NCBI GenBank assembly: GCA_009836625.1
Contig: VXVC01000004.1
Span: 1,139,037-1,203,036, forward strand
Length of the DNA: 64,000 nt
Origin: Holophagales bacterium
GTDB taxonomy: Bacteria > Acidobacteriota > Thermoanaerobaculia > Multivoradales > Multivoraceae
Direction of reading: 5' to 3'
The notes below the pieces were generated by a model that ran no database searches, was not told the origin of the DNA, and saw only the letters and a program-made list of their open reading frames with translations. Of this stretch, positions 26,233-35,457 are shown in pieces (the stretch's first letter is position 1; the number at the start of each line of letters is the position of its first letter). Made by a program: the position numbers and the translations under genes.

Positions 26233-27948
26233 GTGCGAGGACGCCTCCTTCCCTACCTCGTCCTCGCCGTCGCAGCGACCGCCGTGCTGTTGCCCGGGAT
26301 CGGCAGCCGCGACCTCTGGAACCCGGACGAACCGCGCTACGCCGAGGTCGCGCGGGAGATGCTGCTCGAGCCGCGGGCGATCGAGCACTTCCTGGTACCG
26401 CGCCTGAACGGCGAACGGTACGACCACAAGCCGCCGCTTCACTTCTGGAACATCGCCCTGTTCGGCGCGCTCCGCGGCGGTGTCGACGAGGTGGCGATCC
26501 GTCTGCCGTCGCTCCTTGCCGGCATCGGCTCGGTGTTCATCGTGTTCGCGCTCGCCGGCCGGCTGTTCGACCGGAAGACGGCCTGGCTGGCGGCGCCGAT
26601 CTTCCTGACCTCGGCCCTGGTGATGTGGAACGGGCGAGTCGGCCAGATCGACATGACCCTGACCTTTCTGGAGTTGCTCGCCATCCTGTTCTGGGCCCGG
26701 GGCAGGTCGTGGGCCGCGGACGATCCACCCGTGGGTCCCGGCGGCCACCTGGCCAATCTCCCGTTCTTCGCTTGCCTCGGCCTGGCCACCCTGGCGAAGG
26801 GGCCGGTCGGGCTGATCGTGCCGCTCCTCGCCGTGGTCACCTGGCTCGCGTTCGAACGAGACCGGGCCGGCGTCGCCGAGCTCCGGTTGGGGCGCGGCCT
26901 GCTGGTCTGGGCCGCGATCGTCATGGCCTGGTTCGCGCCAGCCGTGTGGATCGCCGGACAGTCCTACTTCGACGCCCTGATCCTCGACCAGACCGTGTCG
27001 CGCTACGCCGAAGCGACGTTCCATCCCCGGCCCTGGTACTACTACTTCCGGACCCTGCCCGGCACGTTCGCGCCCTGGACGCTGCTGGCCCCCGTAGCGG
27101 TCTACGCCGCCTTCCGCGTTTCCCACCGCGAGTCGGCTGGCGGCGAAGCGCGGGCAATTCGCTTCCTCCTGATCTGGATCGCCAGCACCTTCGTCTTCTT
27201 CAGCGTGTCCGGCGGCAAGCGGACCGTCTATCTGCTGGCGCTCGCGGCGCCGCTCGCGATGCTAGTCGCCTACGGCGTGCTGGCGATCCGGGATCGCTGG
27301 CCTCGCTACCGTACGGCCTTCCTGATCTCGGCAGCGACCGTACCGCTGCTGTTCGGCGTCGTGGCGGCCGCGGCTCCGGTCGCGGCACGAGACCTTCCCG
27401 AAGGTTCGATCCCTGAAGGCACCATCGCCTGGCTCCAGGCGGTCGCGGCCATTCCCCTCCTCGCCGGTCTGATCGGCCTGTACTTCGCTGCCAGGCGGCG
27501 GCCCGACCTGCTGGTAGCGTGCCTTGCGACGGGCCTTGGACTCACGATGTCGGTGACCGCCGTGCGGTTGTTGCCACTGGGGGACGCCTTCAAGTCGGCG
27601 CGCGCCCTCTCGGACGACCTGGTCCGGTGGGCGGAACCCGACGAGCCGTACGCGATCTATCCTGTTCCCGATGCGGCCTTTCTCTTCTACACCCGCCGGT
27701 TCGCGGTCGACCTCCACGGCGGCATCCTGGCGCACGATCAGGGCGACGAGGAGGCCCTGCGACGCTACGTCGCCCGCACGGATCGGCCCGTCTGGCTTCT
27801 CATCGAACGGGACAACCTGGAGCGTCTTTCGCCTCCGCTCGACCTGGTCGAGGTCGCGCGCGACCACGACCCCGAGCAGGGGCACGTCCTGCTGACGACT
27901 CCGGAAGCGGCCGCCCGTGTTGCCGCGGCCGGAAGATCCGAGCGATGA
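26233..27948 (+). CDS. Membrane glycosyltransferase, ArnT/PMT family
   Basis: This protein of about 571 residues has some 11-12 membrane helices and a C-terminal soluble part. After the first helix comes SRDLWNPDEPRYAEVAREML, whose DE pair is the catalytic acidic motif of GT83/GT39 enzymes that transfer a sugar from a polyprenyl-phosphate carrier to lipid A or protein. KPPLHFW follows, as in ArnT. ArnT adds 4-amino-4-deoxy-arabinose to lipid A; other members act on other lipids, so the donor and acceptor are not fixed. The frame is open to a TTG at 26113, but I prefer GTG 26233 because it starts directly before the first helix. The methyltransferase gene follows with an ATGA overlap. Confidence 0.85.
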   Translation: MRGRLLPYLVLAVAATAVLLPGIGSRDLWNPDEPRYAEVAREMLLEPRAIEHFLVPRLNGERYDHKPPLHFWNIALFGALRGGVDEVAIRLPSLLAGIGSVFIVFALAGRLFDRKTAWLAAPIFLTSALVMWNGRVGQIDMTLTFLELLAILFWARGRSWAADDPPVGPGGHLANLPFFACLGLATLAKGPVGLIVPLLAVVTWLAFERDRAGVAELRLGRGLLVWAAIVMAWFAPAVWIAGQSYFDALILDQTVSRYAEATFHPRPWYYYFRTLPGTFAPWTLLAPVAVYAAFRVSHRESAGGEARAIRFLLIWIASTFVFFSVSGGKRTVYLLALAAPLAMLVAYGVLAIRDRWPRYRTAFLISAATVPLLFGVVAAAAPVAARDLPEGSIPEGTIAWLQAVAAIPLLAGLIGLYFAARRRPDLLVACLATGLGLTMSVTAVRLLPLGDAFKSARALSDDLVRWAEPDEPYAIYPVPDAAFLFYTRRFAVDLHGGILAHDQGDEEALRRYVARTDRPVWLLIERDNLERLSPPLDLVEVARDHDPEQGHVLLTTPEAAARVAAAGRSER

Positions 27949-28688
27949 ACGACAGCCGGCGGCTTGCCGACCAGGGCCTCTTCCTGTTCCGGCACCGCAG
28001 CCTGTTCGTCGTGTGCCTGCTGCCCGCCGCGGCGCTGGCGGTGCTCGAGCGACGGTCGGCGGTACTGCCTGCGGACCCGGGACTTGGCTGGCTCGCGCTT
28101 TGCCTCGCCGTGTCCCTGCTCGGACTCGGTGTGCGGTGGGCGGCGCTGGGCTCCGCGCCTCCGGGCGCTTCCACTCGAAGCCGCAGGGCGCCGAGCGCCA
28201 GCCGCCTGAACGTGACCGGCATGTATTCGCTCTGCCGGCACCCGGTCTATCTCGGCAACCTCTTCGTGCTGATGGGCTTCGCGCTCGCCCTGAAGTCGTG
28301 GTGGTTCGTGGTCATGGCACTGCTCGCCTACTGGCTGCTCTACCAACGGGTAATCGCCGCCGAAGAGCGGTTCCTCGGCGAGCGCTTCGGTGCGACCCAC
28401 CGCCGCTGGTCGGAGCGAACGCCGACCTTCTGGCCCCGGCCCCGATTGTGGCTGGCGCCGGAGATCCCTTTCAGTTGGCGAACGGTCGCCCTCCGGGAGT
28501 ACAACTCCCCGCTGCTCATCGCCTCCATGTTCCTGGTCCTGCGAATGGTCGATCAGGTCGTCGTCGGCGGCCTCGGCCCGAAAGCGTGGCTGACCCAGGA
28601 TCTCGGCCTAGTGGCCGGCGTCCTCGGGCTGATGGTGCTGGTTTCCGTCGCGCGACAGGTGCGCAAGCGCGGGCGCTCAGGCCACTAG
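27945..28688 (+). CDS. Integral-membrane methyltransferase, isoprenylcysteine-carboxyl/PEMT-like
   Basis: This 247-residue protein has five or six membrane helices and the family motif GMYSLCRHPVYLGN, followed by EERFLGERFGATHRRW and a conserved-looking FWPRPR. The RHPxYLGN motif is the S-adenosylmethionine site of membrane methyltransferases that act on isoprenylcysteines, phospholipids or related amphiphiles. Neighbouring a lipid-linked glycosyltransferase, it may methylate a lipid or a glycan carrier, but this is inference. Its ATG overlaps the preceding stop by four bases. Confidence 0.83.
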   Translation: MNDSRRLADQGLFLFRHRSLFVVCLLPAAALAVLERRSAVLPADPGLGWLALCLAVSLLGLGVRWAALGSAPPGASTRSRRAPSASRLNVTGMYSLCRHPVYLGNLFVLMGFALALKSWWFVVMALLAYWLLYQRVIAAEERFLGERFGATHRRWSERTPTFWPRPRLWLAPEIPFSWRTVALREYNSPLLIASMFLVLRMVDQVVVGGLGPKAWLTQDLGLVAGVLGLMVLVSVARQVRKRGRSGH

Positions 28689-28738
28689 GAATCTGCCGGA
28701 GAACCGATTCGTTGCAGAATCGGACGACGAGCCCTCAG

Positions 28739-31240
28739 ATGACCGCCCGAACCAGGATCGCATCCGCCGTCGCCGCGTCGCTGCTGGTCGCAGCAGCCGC
28801 CGCGCAGGACACCGCGAATTCACGGCCGCTGGATTCCAGGTTCGTCCGCTGGCTGGAGCGGGTCGGCCCGCTGATCAGCGACGAGGAGCGCGAGTTCTTC
28901 GTCAACCTGCCAGAGGACTACCGGCGCGAGGCGTTCATCCAGGCCTTCTGGAAGGCCCGCGACCCTGATCCGAGAACACCGCTCAACGAACTCCAGGTCC
29001 TCTGGGAAGACCGGGTCGACGCCGCTCTCACGCAATGGGGCACGCTGGAGGACGCACGCGCCCTGTTCTACCTGCTGAACGGACCGCCGGGGCGCTTCAT
29101 CCTCCCTGACGGTCGGACCGCTGCCTACTGCCTCTCCCGGACCAGCGAACTCGAGATCTGGTTCTACGGCGGCAGCGACCGGACCTCCCGCCACTTCGTC
29201 GTCATCTTCCTGGCCACGAGCCGCAACAAGCCCTACGTCTTCTGGCACGAGAGCCCCGTGCGCCGCCCGACGTCCCGTCGCGGCCTGCCCACCACGAACA
29301 TCACCGTCCTCTGCGCGGACGAGTGGTTCGGATGGGCCGCACAGGCGGTCCAACGCGACCTGGCGAGCAATGGCGTCATCGAAGAGGTGTCCGGCCCTCC
29401 CGAGCCGCCCGATGAGTGGCTCGCGACCTTCGCCGCCTTCAACACGGACGTCCCGGAGGGCGCCCCCCGTTTCGACATCGACATTGAATGGGACTATCCG
29501 GGCCGCAACCAGACGCGCACTGTCACCCACGGCCTCGTGATGGTGCCGGGGCCGAGCGCCGGCCGCAGGATCTTCCAGGGCAGAAACTCTCAGAAGAGGG
29601 CGTACCACAGCTTCCACATGACCGGCGAGGTCATCCGCGGCGACCGTCTGTTCGAGACGTTCCGCTACCGCTTCGAGCTACCCGCGAGCGGCAGCGACGA
29701 GGACTCGATCCCGCTCGTCTTCACTCGCTACCTGCGGCCCGGCGAGGTCCAGATCCGGCTCAAGGTCGAGGACGTCTTCGGCCAGCAGTTCGCCGTGGTC
29801 AATGAGACGATCGACGTTCCGAACCTCGAGGAGGCGCGATCGCTGCGGAAGACCATCCTGGAGACCTTCCCGGCCCTCGCTGAAGCCAACCAGGCGGCGG
29901 CCCGCGGCGAACGCTTGCTCCGTCTCGTGCCGCCGCGGGATGAGCGCCTGCGGGTCGGCATGGTGCGCTTCTCCACCCATGCGATCGGCGACTTCGATGC
30001 CGTCGCGTTCTCGCTCGACGGCCGCGAGATCCTGCGCAAGCGACGGCCGCCGTACGGCGTTGAGCTGAACCTGGGCTCGCACCCGACCGAGCACCGGATT
30101 CGAGTGGAAGGCCTCAAGGACGGCAAGGTCGTCGCGTCGGACGAGATGTCGGTCAACCGCGGCGGCCAGCGCTTCCGCGCCCGGTTCATCGAACCGCGTT
30201 CCGGCGAGCAGTACCTGCAAAGCACGCGCGCGGCCGTCGAGATCGCGGTGCCGGACGGCGAGGAGATCGAGCGCCTCGAGCTGTTCCTGGGAGAGGAACG
30301 GATCGCGACGCTCTACCAGCCGCCATGGGTGCAACCGGTCGTGCTCGACGGTCCGAGCCTGACCTACCTCCGCGCGGCCGCGTTTCTGGCCGACGGCAGC
30401 AGCACGGAGGACGTCGTCTTCATCAACAGCCCGAACCCGATCGAGCGAATCGATGTGCAGTACATCGAGCTTTTCGCCAGCGTCGTCGACGAACGCGGGC
30501 GCCCGATTCCGGAGCTGGCGCAGGATCGCTTCCGAATCACCGAAGACGGCGTTGAGCAGACGGTTCGCCGCTTCGAGTGGGTCGACGACACGCCTTTCCA
30601 CGCCGGCCTCCTGCTCGACACGTCCGCTTCGATGCAGGACTCGATCGGGCAAGTGCGAGCCGCCGCCCAGCGCTTCGTCGACAACACGCTCGAACCCAGG
30701 GACCGGATGGCGGTCCTCGCCTTCGCCAACCGGGCGCGGGTCGAGAGCCGGTTCACGAAGGACAGGGGCCAGCTCGCGCGTGCGCTGGCGGGCCTCAAGG
30801 CGACCGGAACGACATCGCTCTACGACAGCCTCGTCTTCGCTCTCAGCTACTTCGACGGCATCAGCGGCCAGAAGGCACTACTCCTCCTGTCCGACGGCAA
30901 GGACGAGAACAGCTCGTTCACGTTCGAGAGCGCGCTCGAGGCCGCGCAACGTTCAGGGGTGACGATCTACGCCATCGGCCTCCGGGAAGCGGCCGCGGAC
31001 CGAACGACGCGCCGTGTGCTCGAACGCATCGCCGGGGAGACGGGCGGCCAGGCCTTCTTCATCGACGGCGTCAGCCAGCTCGACGCGATCTATGCGCGGA
31101 TCGAGCGGGAACTGCGGAACCGCTACCTGCTCACCTACCAGTCGACCAGCACCAGGCCCGAGAGCGAATTCCGGGTGGTGCGAGTCGACGTCGACGCCCG
31201 CGACGCGGAAGTCCGGACGATGTCGGGGTACTACCCGTAG
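28739..31240 (+). CDS. Secreted GWxTD and von Willebrand A domain protein
   Basis: This 833-residue protein has a signal peptide ending AAAAAQD. Residues about 25-190 are a GWxTD-type domain: REFFVNLPEDYRREAFIQAFW, followed by RDPDP and a WEDRVDAA helix. The middle is a string of beta-sandwich modules. A VWA domain lies at about 610-820 with the MIDAS motif DTSAS (first Asp about residue 627), a conserved Thr in ATGTTSLYD, and LLLLSDGKDENS. GWxTD/VWA proteins are especially common in Acidobacteriota; their function is unknown but an adhesion or protein-interaction role outside the cytoplasm is likely. An exact start is given by ATG 28739, 50 bases after the methyltransferase stop. Confidence 0.9.
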   Translation: MTARTRIASAVAASLLVAAAAAQDTANSRPLDSRFVRWLERVGPLISDEEREFFVNLPEDYRREAFIQAFWKARDPDPRTPLNELQVLWEDRVDAALTQWGTLEDARALFYLLNGPPGRFILPDGRTAAYCLSRTSELEIWFYGGSDRTSRHFVVIFLATSRNKPYVFWHESPVRRPTSRRGLPTTNITVLCADEWFGWAAQAVQRDLASNGVIEEVSGPPEPPDEWLATFAAFNTDVPEGAPRFDIDIEWDYPGRNQTRTVTHGLVMVPGPSAGRRIFQGRNSQKRAYHSFHMTGEVIRGDRLFETFRYRFELPASGSDEDSIPLVFTRYLRPGEVQIRLKVEDVFGQQFAVVNETIDVPNLEEARSLRKTILETFPALAEANQAAARGERLLRLVPPRDERLRVGMVRFSTHAIGDFDAVAFSLDGREILRKRRPPYGVELNLGSHPTEHRIRVEGLKDGKVVASDEMSVNRGGQRFRARFIEPRSGEQYLQSTRAAVEIAVPDGEEIERLELFLGEERIATLYQPPWVQPVVLDGPSLTYLRAAAFLADGSSTEDVVFINSPNPIERIDVQYIELFASVVDERGRPIPELAQDRFRITEDGVEQTVRRFEWVDDTPFHAGLLLDTSASMQDSIGQVRAAAQRFVDNTLEPRDRMAVLAFANRARVESRFTKDRGQLARALAGLKATGTTSLYDSLVFALSYFDGISGQKALLLLSDGKDENSSFTFESALEAAQRSGVTIYAIGLREAAADRTTRRVLERIAGETGGQAFFIDGVSQLDAIYARIERELRNRYLLTYQSTSTRPESEFRVVRVDVDARDAEVRTMSGYYP

Positions 31241-31249
31241 GCCGGGTCG

Positions 31250-32677
31250 TCAGGCCGCGAGCGCCTCGCCACCAAACCGCTCCATCGCCTCCAGCGTCTC
31301 CCGCACGTCGTCCCAACTCGTCGAGTGGTTGATGATGCAGAGCCGCAGCGAGAGGCTCCCGTGGAGCGAAGTAGACGAAACGAACGCGCGGTCATCCCAG
31401 AACAGACGGGCGAGAACCTCCCGATTGACGTCCTCGAGCGTGTCGGCCTTCAGATCGGCGCCTTCAGGGTTGACGCGCATGCAGACGATGCCAAGCGACG
31501 ACGGCGTCAGCAGTTCCAGGGTCCGACTCTCACGAACGTACTCCTCGGCTCGCTTCGCAAGTTCCATCCCGTTCGCGACGGCCCGTCTGAACCCGGACAT
31601 GCCGAAGGTCTGAATCGACATCCAGATCTTCAGGGCGCGGAACGACCGGCTCAGTTGAAGGCCGCGGTCGTCGAGGTTCGGATGGTTCGCTCCCCAGACC
31701 GTGTCCTGAAGAACCGTCGCGCTCATGGCGAAAGGACCCTCGAGCGTGCGGCTGTCCTTCACCAGCAGGCAGCCCACCTCGTACGGTTGAAACAACCACT
31801 TGTGCGGATCCAGCCCGATCGAGTCGGCTCGCTCGATTCCGCTGAGGAGCTCGCCGCCGTTCTCCGTGATCGCGGCGAAGCCGCCGTAGGCGGCATCCAC
31901 GTGGAGCCAGATGCCCTCCGCCTGGCAGAAGTCCGCCATGGCGTGCAGGGGATCGATGGCTCCCGTGCTGGGCGCACCGGCATTCGCGCAGATTGCCATG
32001 GGCACGAGGCCCGCGGCACGGTCCTCCGCAACGGCACGCGCGAGAGCCGCCATGTCCAGGCGGAAGTCCCCGTCCGTCGGGATCAGCCGAATGGCCTCAC
32101 GCCTGACGCCGACGACCATCGCGGCACGCCCCTGGACGCTGTGGCTCTGGTCGCTCATGTACACCGCCGGGCGCTCGGGATCGCCGGCCGCTTCCCGGGC
32201 CGCCACGAGAGCGTCGACGCAAGCGGCGGAACCGCCGCTCGTCAGCAACCCGCCCGAACCGTCCGGATAGCCGAGCCAGCGCCGAAACCAGTCCAGGACG
32301 AGGAGTTCGACCTGGCTAGGGCCGCTGGCGACCAGCCAGGTGCAGGTGTTCACGTTCCAGGCGGAGGCCAGGAAGTCCGCGACCACACCGGGCCACGTCG
32401 GTTCCGACGGAACGAACCCGAAGCAGCGGGGGTGGTCCAGCCGGGTCGTCATCGGGAGGATGTCCTCCACGACCCGCTGCAGAACCTCCTCGGCCGGGCG
32501 GCCCTCCTCCGGCGGATTCTCGAGCAGCAGTCGCTCGAGGCCTTCCTTGAACTCCCCGTCCCAGGCGCTCTCACCGGGCAGGCTCTCGATCCGGGCCACC
32601 GCGAGCTCCGCCGCCTTTTCGGCCAGAGCCAGCATGGCTTCCTGCGACATCCGGAGGTCGGAACGGCGTGACCCCAT
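31250..32677 (-). CDS. PLP-dependent decarboxylase, aromatic-L-amino-acid/group II family
   Basis: This 475-residue enzyme has the family core: LLTSGGSAACVDALVAARE (PLP phosphate region), HVDAAYGG with the PLP-pairing Asp at about residue 261, and DPHKWLFQP with the Schiff-base Lys at about residue 293. N-terminal HPRCFGFVPSEPTWPGVVAD matches the substrate-binding region. Group II enzymes decarboxylate aromatic amino acids, glutamate or histidine; the closest feel is to aromatic-amino-acid or tyrosine-decarboxylase-like bacterial proteins, but the substrate is not settled. TAGAAT lies eight bases upstream of the ATG (32686-32691), supporting this start and a short leader. The convergent GWxTD gene ends nine bases from its stop. 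Confidence 0.9.
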   Translation of the reverse strand: MGSRRSDLRMSQEAMLALAEKAAELAVARIESLPGESAWDGEFKEGLERLLLENPPEEGRPAEEVLQRVVEDILPMTTRLDHPRCFGFVPSEPTWPGVVADFLASAWNVNTCTWLVASGPSQVELLVLDWFRRWLGYPDGSGGLLTSGGSAACVDALVAAREAAGDPERPAVYMSDQSHSVQGRAAMVVGVRREAIRLIPTDGDFRLDMAALARAVAEDRAAGLVPMAICANAGAPSTGAIDPLHAMADFCQAEGIWLHVDAAYGGFAAITENGGELLSGIERADSIGLDPHKWLFQPYEVGCLLVKDSRTLEGPFAMSATVLQDTVWGANHPNLDDRGLQLSRSFRALKIWMSIQTFGMSGFRRAVANGMELAKRAEEYVRESRTLELLTPSSLGIVCMRVNPEGADLKADTLEDVNREVLARLFWDDRAFVSSTSLHGSLSLRLCIINHSTSWDDVRETLEAMERFGGEALAA

Positions 32678-32708
32678 AGCTGTGGATTCTAGACGCTGGC
32701 GCGGTCAG

Positions 32709-33611
32709 TTAGCGGAATGCCGGCGCGACCTCCTCGATGAACCGGTCGAGGACCTCCTTCTGACGGTCCTTGCCGCCCAGGTTGAACGCCGGCACGATGA
32801 ACTCATGCACTCCGGCGTCGCGGTAGGCGCCCACCGCGTCGGCGATCTCCGAGACGCCGCCGATGTTCGACGGCATTCCCGTCCCGCGTGCCCGCACCTT
32901 GGCCAGGAACGCCTCGTCGTCGCTCAGGAAGAGCAGCGCCACCGCCGACCGCTCGACCTCCGCCGGGTCCCGTCCCACGTTCTCGCAGTGGGCGTCGAGC
33001 ACCGCCATCTTGTGCTTGAGAATGTCCGCCGTTCCCCAGACGTTCCACTCGTCGGCGTGCTGGGCGGTGATCCGCAGGGTGACCTTCTCGCCGCCGCCGC
33101 CGATCATCAGCGGCAGCGGGTCCTGGACCGGCTTCGGCTCGAGCGGCGCATCGACGAGTTGGTAGGCATCGCCAATGAAGCTCGCGCCCTGCTGTCCGTA
33201 CAGCGCCTTGATCACCCGGCAGGCCTCGTCCAGGCGGCGGAGCCGCTCGCCCATCGTGTAGAACGGGATGCCGTAGGCCAGGTGCTCGTTCTCCTGCCAG
33301 CCGGCGCCGAGGCCCAGCACCACGCGGCCACCCGAGATGTGGTCGATCGTCGCCGCCATCTTCGCCAGCACCGCCGGATGCCGGTAGGTGTTGCCGGTGA
33401 CCAGCGGGCCGAGACGCACGCGCGGCACCGCCGCCGCCAGAGCGGCGATCGTGGTCCAGCTCTCCGCCCACGGCGACGACGTGTCCTCGTCGTTGGGCAT
33501 GAAGTGGTCGGCGTACCAGATGCCGTCCCAGCCGGTTGCCTCGACGTGCCGGGACATTTCCAGCAGGTCGGTCCATGACATCGTGGGGGCGGGCCAGTAG
33601 CTGAATCGCAT
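32709..33611 (-). CDS. LLM-class flavin or F420-dependent oxidoreductase
   Basis: This 300-residue protein has the luciferase-like TIM barrel. MRFSYWPAP opens it, then GWDGIWYADHFMP, TGNTYRHPAVLAKMAATIDHISGGRVVLGLGAGW, and a C-terminal helix bundle. The pattern LAKMAATIDHISGGRxxLGLGAGW is a strong LLM signature. Such enzymes use FMN or F420 to hydroxylate or reduce diverse small molecules; many near relatives are F420-dependent, but nothing in the sequence decides the cofactor. A second, different LLM protein is at 57071-57964. The ATG at 33609-33611 starts at the conserved first strand. Confidence 0.88.
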   Translation of the reverse strand: MRFSYWPAPTMSWTDLLEMSRHVEATGWDGIWYADHFMPNDEDTSSPWAESWTTIAALAAAVPRVRLGPLVTGNTYRHPAVLAKMAATIDHISGGRVVLGLGAGWQENEHLAYGIPFYTMGERLRRLDEACRVIKALYGQQGASFIGDAYQLVDAPLEPKPVQDPLPLMIGGGGEKVTLRITAQHADEWNVWGTADILKHKMAVLDAHCENVGRDPAEVERSAVALLFLSDDEAFLAKVRARGTGMPSNIGGVSEIADAVGAYRDAGVHEFIVPAFNLGGKDRQKEVLDRFIEEVAPAFR

Positions 33612-33684
33612 TCGCGGGACTCCGTGCGGTCGCGTGGGCGGTGAGGGCGCGTACCTTAGCGCGCGTCCCCGAGTCCGACGTCGA

Positions 33685-34434
33685 CTAGGCCAGCGACGCG
33701 GCCACTTCGGCCAGCCGAACGCCCAGGCGAGCCGTCCGAAGGCGGATCTTCGCCAGCGGAACAAGGGCCGAGGGACGTATCAGAGCTCCCCGAACGACCG
33801 GGCTCAGCGGGAAGCCGCCGCCGGGCGCCGGCGCGCGCTCGAGCCACGACGGAAGCCGATCCGCCGCCGTGTCGCTGATGGCGCGCACCGCGACGAAGGG
33901 AAGGCCGGCGCGCTGAAGCACCCGGGCCGCTGCCCAGGTCTCCATGTCGACTGCGGTCCGGGGCTGAGAGCCGGTGCTCCGCCAAAGCGCCTCGCGCGAC
34001 GAGGCGGTGACCACCAGACCGGAGGCGGTGACCAGAACGCCCGGACGGCAGCCTCGCGCCATGGCCGCCTCGACCAGGGTCTCGTCGACGCCTGTGGGCG
34101 GCTGCTCCGGAGCCATCACGGTCCGGCCGACGACCAAATCGCCCACCTCGAGGTCCGGCGACAGGGCGCCGGCGATGCCGATCCAGACCACCCTGCCGCA
34201 GGCGCCTTGGGAGGCCAGGCGAGCGCAGCGTTCGGCGGCCCGCCGCGCCGCCCGCTCACCGACGCCGCAGACGGCCACCTGGACGGGTCGGTCACCGATG
34301 CGGCCCCGAACGGCAGCGGTGGCAGCGCCATCACGGACGCGCGAGGCGCCCTCCACGCGGCGCAGCAGGGCCGAAGCCTCGGACTTCATCGCGGCCAGGT
34401 AGACGGTCTCTCCTCCAGAGGCCACCGGCGTCAC
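33685..34434 (-). CDS. hpnG: Hopanoid-associated nucleoside phosphorylase (HpnG)
   Basis: This 249-residue protein of the nucleoside-phosphorylase/MTAN fold has GRVVWIGIAGALSPDLEVGDLVVG and later AVDMETWAAARVLQRAGLPFVAVRAISD, which contains the typical Met-Glu and Asp catalytic elements. In hopanoid-making bacteria HpnG removes adenine from adenosyl-hopane to give ribosyl-hopane, so the context hpnH, hpnA, hpnG gives a precise function. Its GTG start overlaps the hpnA stop (GTGA, 34431-34434); a second GTG nine bases later is an alternative. A strong GGAGGAG in the mRNA lies 18 bases before an internal ATG, so an internal start cannot be excluded. Confidence 0.85.
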   Translation of the reverse strand: MTPVASGGETVYLAAMKSEASALLRRVEGASRVRDGAATAAVRGRIGDRPVQVAVCGVGERAARRAAERCARLASQGACGRVVWIGIAGALSPDLEVGDLVVGRTVMAPEQPPTGVDETLVEAAMARGCRPGVLVTASGLVVTASSREALWRSTGSQPRTAVDMETWAAARVLQRAGLPFVAVRAISDTAADRLPSWLERAPAPGGGFPLSPVVRGALIRPSALVPLAKIRLRTARLGVRLAEVAASLA

Positions 34435-35429
34435 CGGCGCGGCCCGTTCACGTAGCCGTTCTCCTCGAACCACCGCACCGCGCGTTCGAGCGCCTCCCGG
34501 ACCGGGCTCTGAACCAGGCCGAGTTCCCTGACCGCCTTGCCGGCATCGAAGAACATCCTGTGGCGCGCCATGCGCGCACTGTCGAGCGGGACGCGGGGTT
34601 CGCCGCCGGCCAGCCGCGCCCAACCGGTCGCCAGAGCCGCGGCGCCGACCGGCAGCCAATGCGGCAGCCGCAGGCGGGGCGCTTTCATCCCCGTGATGTC
34701 GGCCAGCACCCCCAGCATCTCGACCAGGGTGACGTTGCGGTGCCCGAGAATGTACTTCTCGCCGACGCGGCCGTGCTCCGCGGCCAGCAGGTGGCCTTGG
34801 GCGACATCGCGCACATCGATCAGGTTGAGCCCGGTGTCGACGTACGCCGGCATGCGCCGGGACAGGAAGTCGACGATGATCCGGCCCGTCGGCGTCGGCT
34901 TGACGTCCAGCTCACCGATCGGTGTCGACGGATTCACGATGACGACCGGAGCGCCGGCCGCGGCCGCCTCGACGGCTGCGCGCTCGGCGAGGTACTTGCT
35001 TCGCTTGTAGTGCCCGACCATCGCCGCGATGCTGACGGGAGTCGTCTCGGTCGCGGGGCGACCGCCGGGTTCCAGACCGAGCGCGCCCACCGAACTCGTG
35101 TAGACGATGCGCTTCGCTCCCGCCTCGGCCGCCGCCGCCAGCAGGTGGCGGGTGCCGTCGACGTTCGAGGCGTAGAGGTCACGCGGACGGCGGACGAACA
35201 GCCGGTAGTCGGCGGCGCAGTGGTAGACCTCGCTACAACCCGCGCAGGCTGCCCGGAGACTCGCGGGATCCCGCAGGTCGCCCTCGACGATCTCCACGTC
35301 GCAGCCATCGAGGTTCGAGCGGTCTCCGCCCGACCGCGCCAGGCAGCGCACAAGGTCGCCGCGAGCGAGCAGCGCCCGAACCACGTGCGCGCCGACGAAC
35401 CCCGTGCCGCCGGTGACGAGAACCGTCAC
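34431..35429 (-). CDS. hpnA: Hopanoid-associated NAD-dependent sugar epimerase (HpnA)
   Basis: This 332-residue extended short-chain dehydrogenase has VTGGTGFVGAHVVRAL at the N-terminus, VYHCAADYRLF, a Ser region in YTSSVGALG, and the catalytic pair YKRSK. NPSTPIGELDVKPTPTGRIIVDFL is the stretch I know from hopanoid-associated HpnA proteins, predicted to handle a sugar moiety of composite hopanoids. It is the third gene after shc and hpnH on this strand, 28 bases after hpnH, and is coupled to hpnG by a GTGA overlap. Confidence 0.9.
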   Translation of the reverse strand: MTVLVTGGTGFVGAHVVRALLARGDLVRCLARSGGDRSNLDGCDVEIVEGDLRDPASLRAACAGCSEVYHCAADYRLFVRRPRDLYASNVDGTRHLLAAAAEAGAKRIVYTSSVGALGLEPGGRPATETTPVSIAAMVGHYKRSKYLAERAAVEAAAAGAPVVIVNPSTPIGELDVKPTPTGRIIVDFLSRRMPAYVDTGLNLIDVRDVAQGHLLAAEHGRVGEKYILGHRNVTLVEMLGVLADITGMKAPRLRLPHWLPVGAAALATGWARLAGGEPRVPLDSARMARHRMFFDAGKAVRELGLVQSPVREALERAVRWFEENGYVNGPRR

Positions 35430-35457
35430 CCGTCAGGGCCGGCCCCCGCCGCGGCCA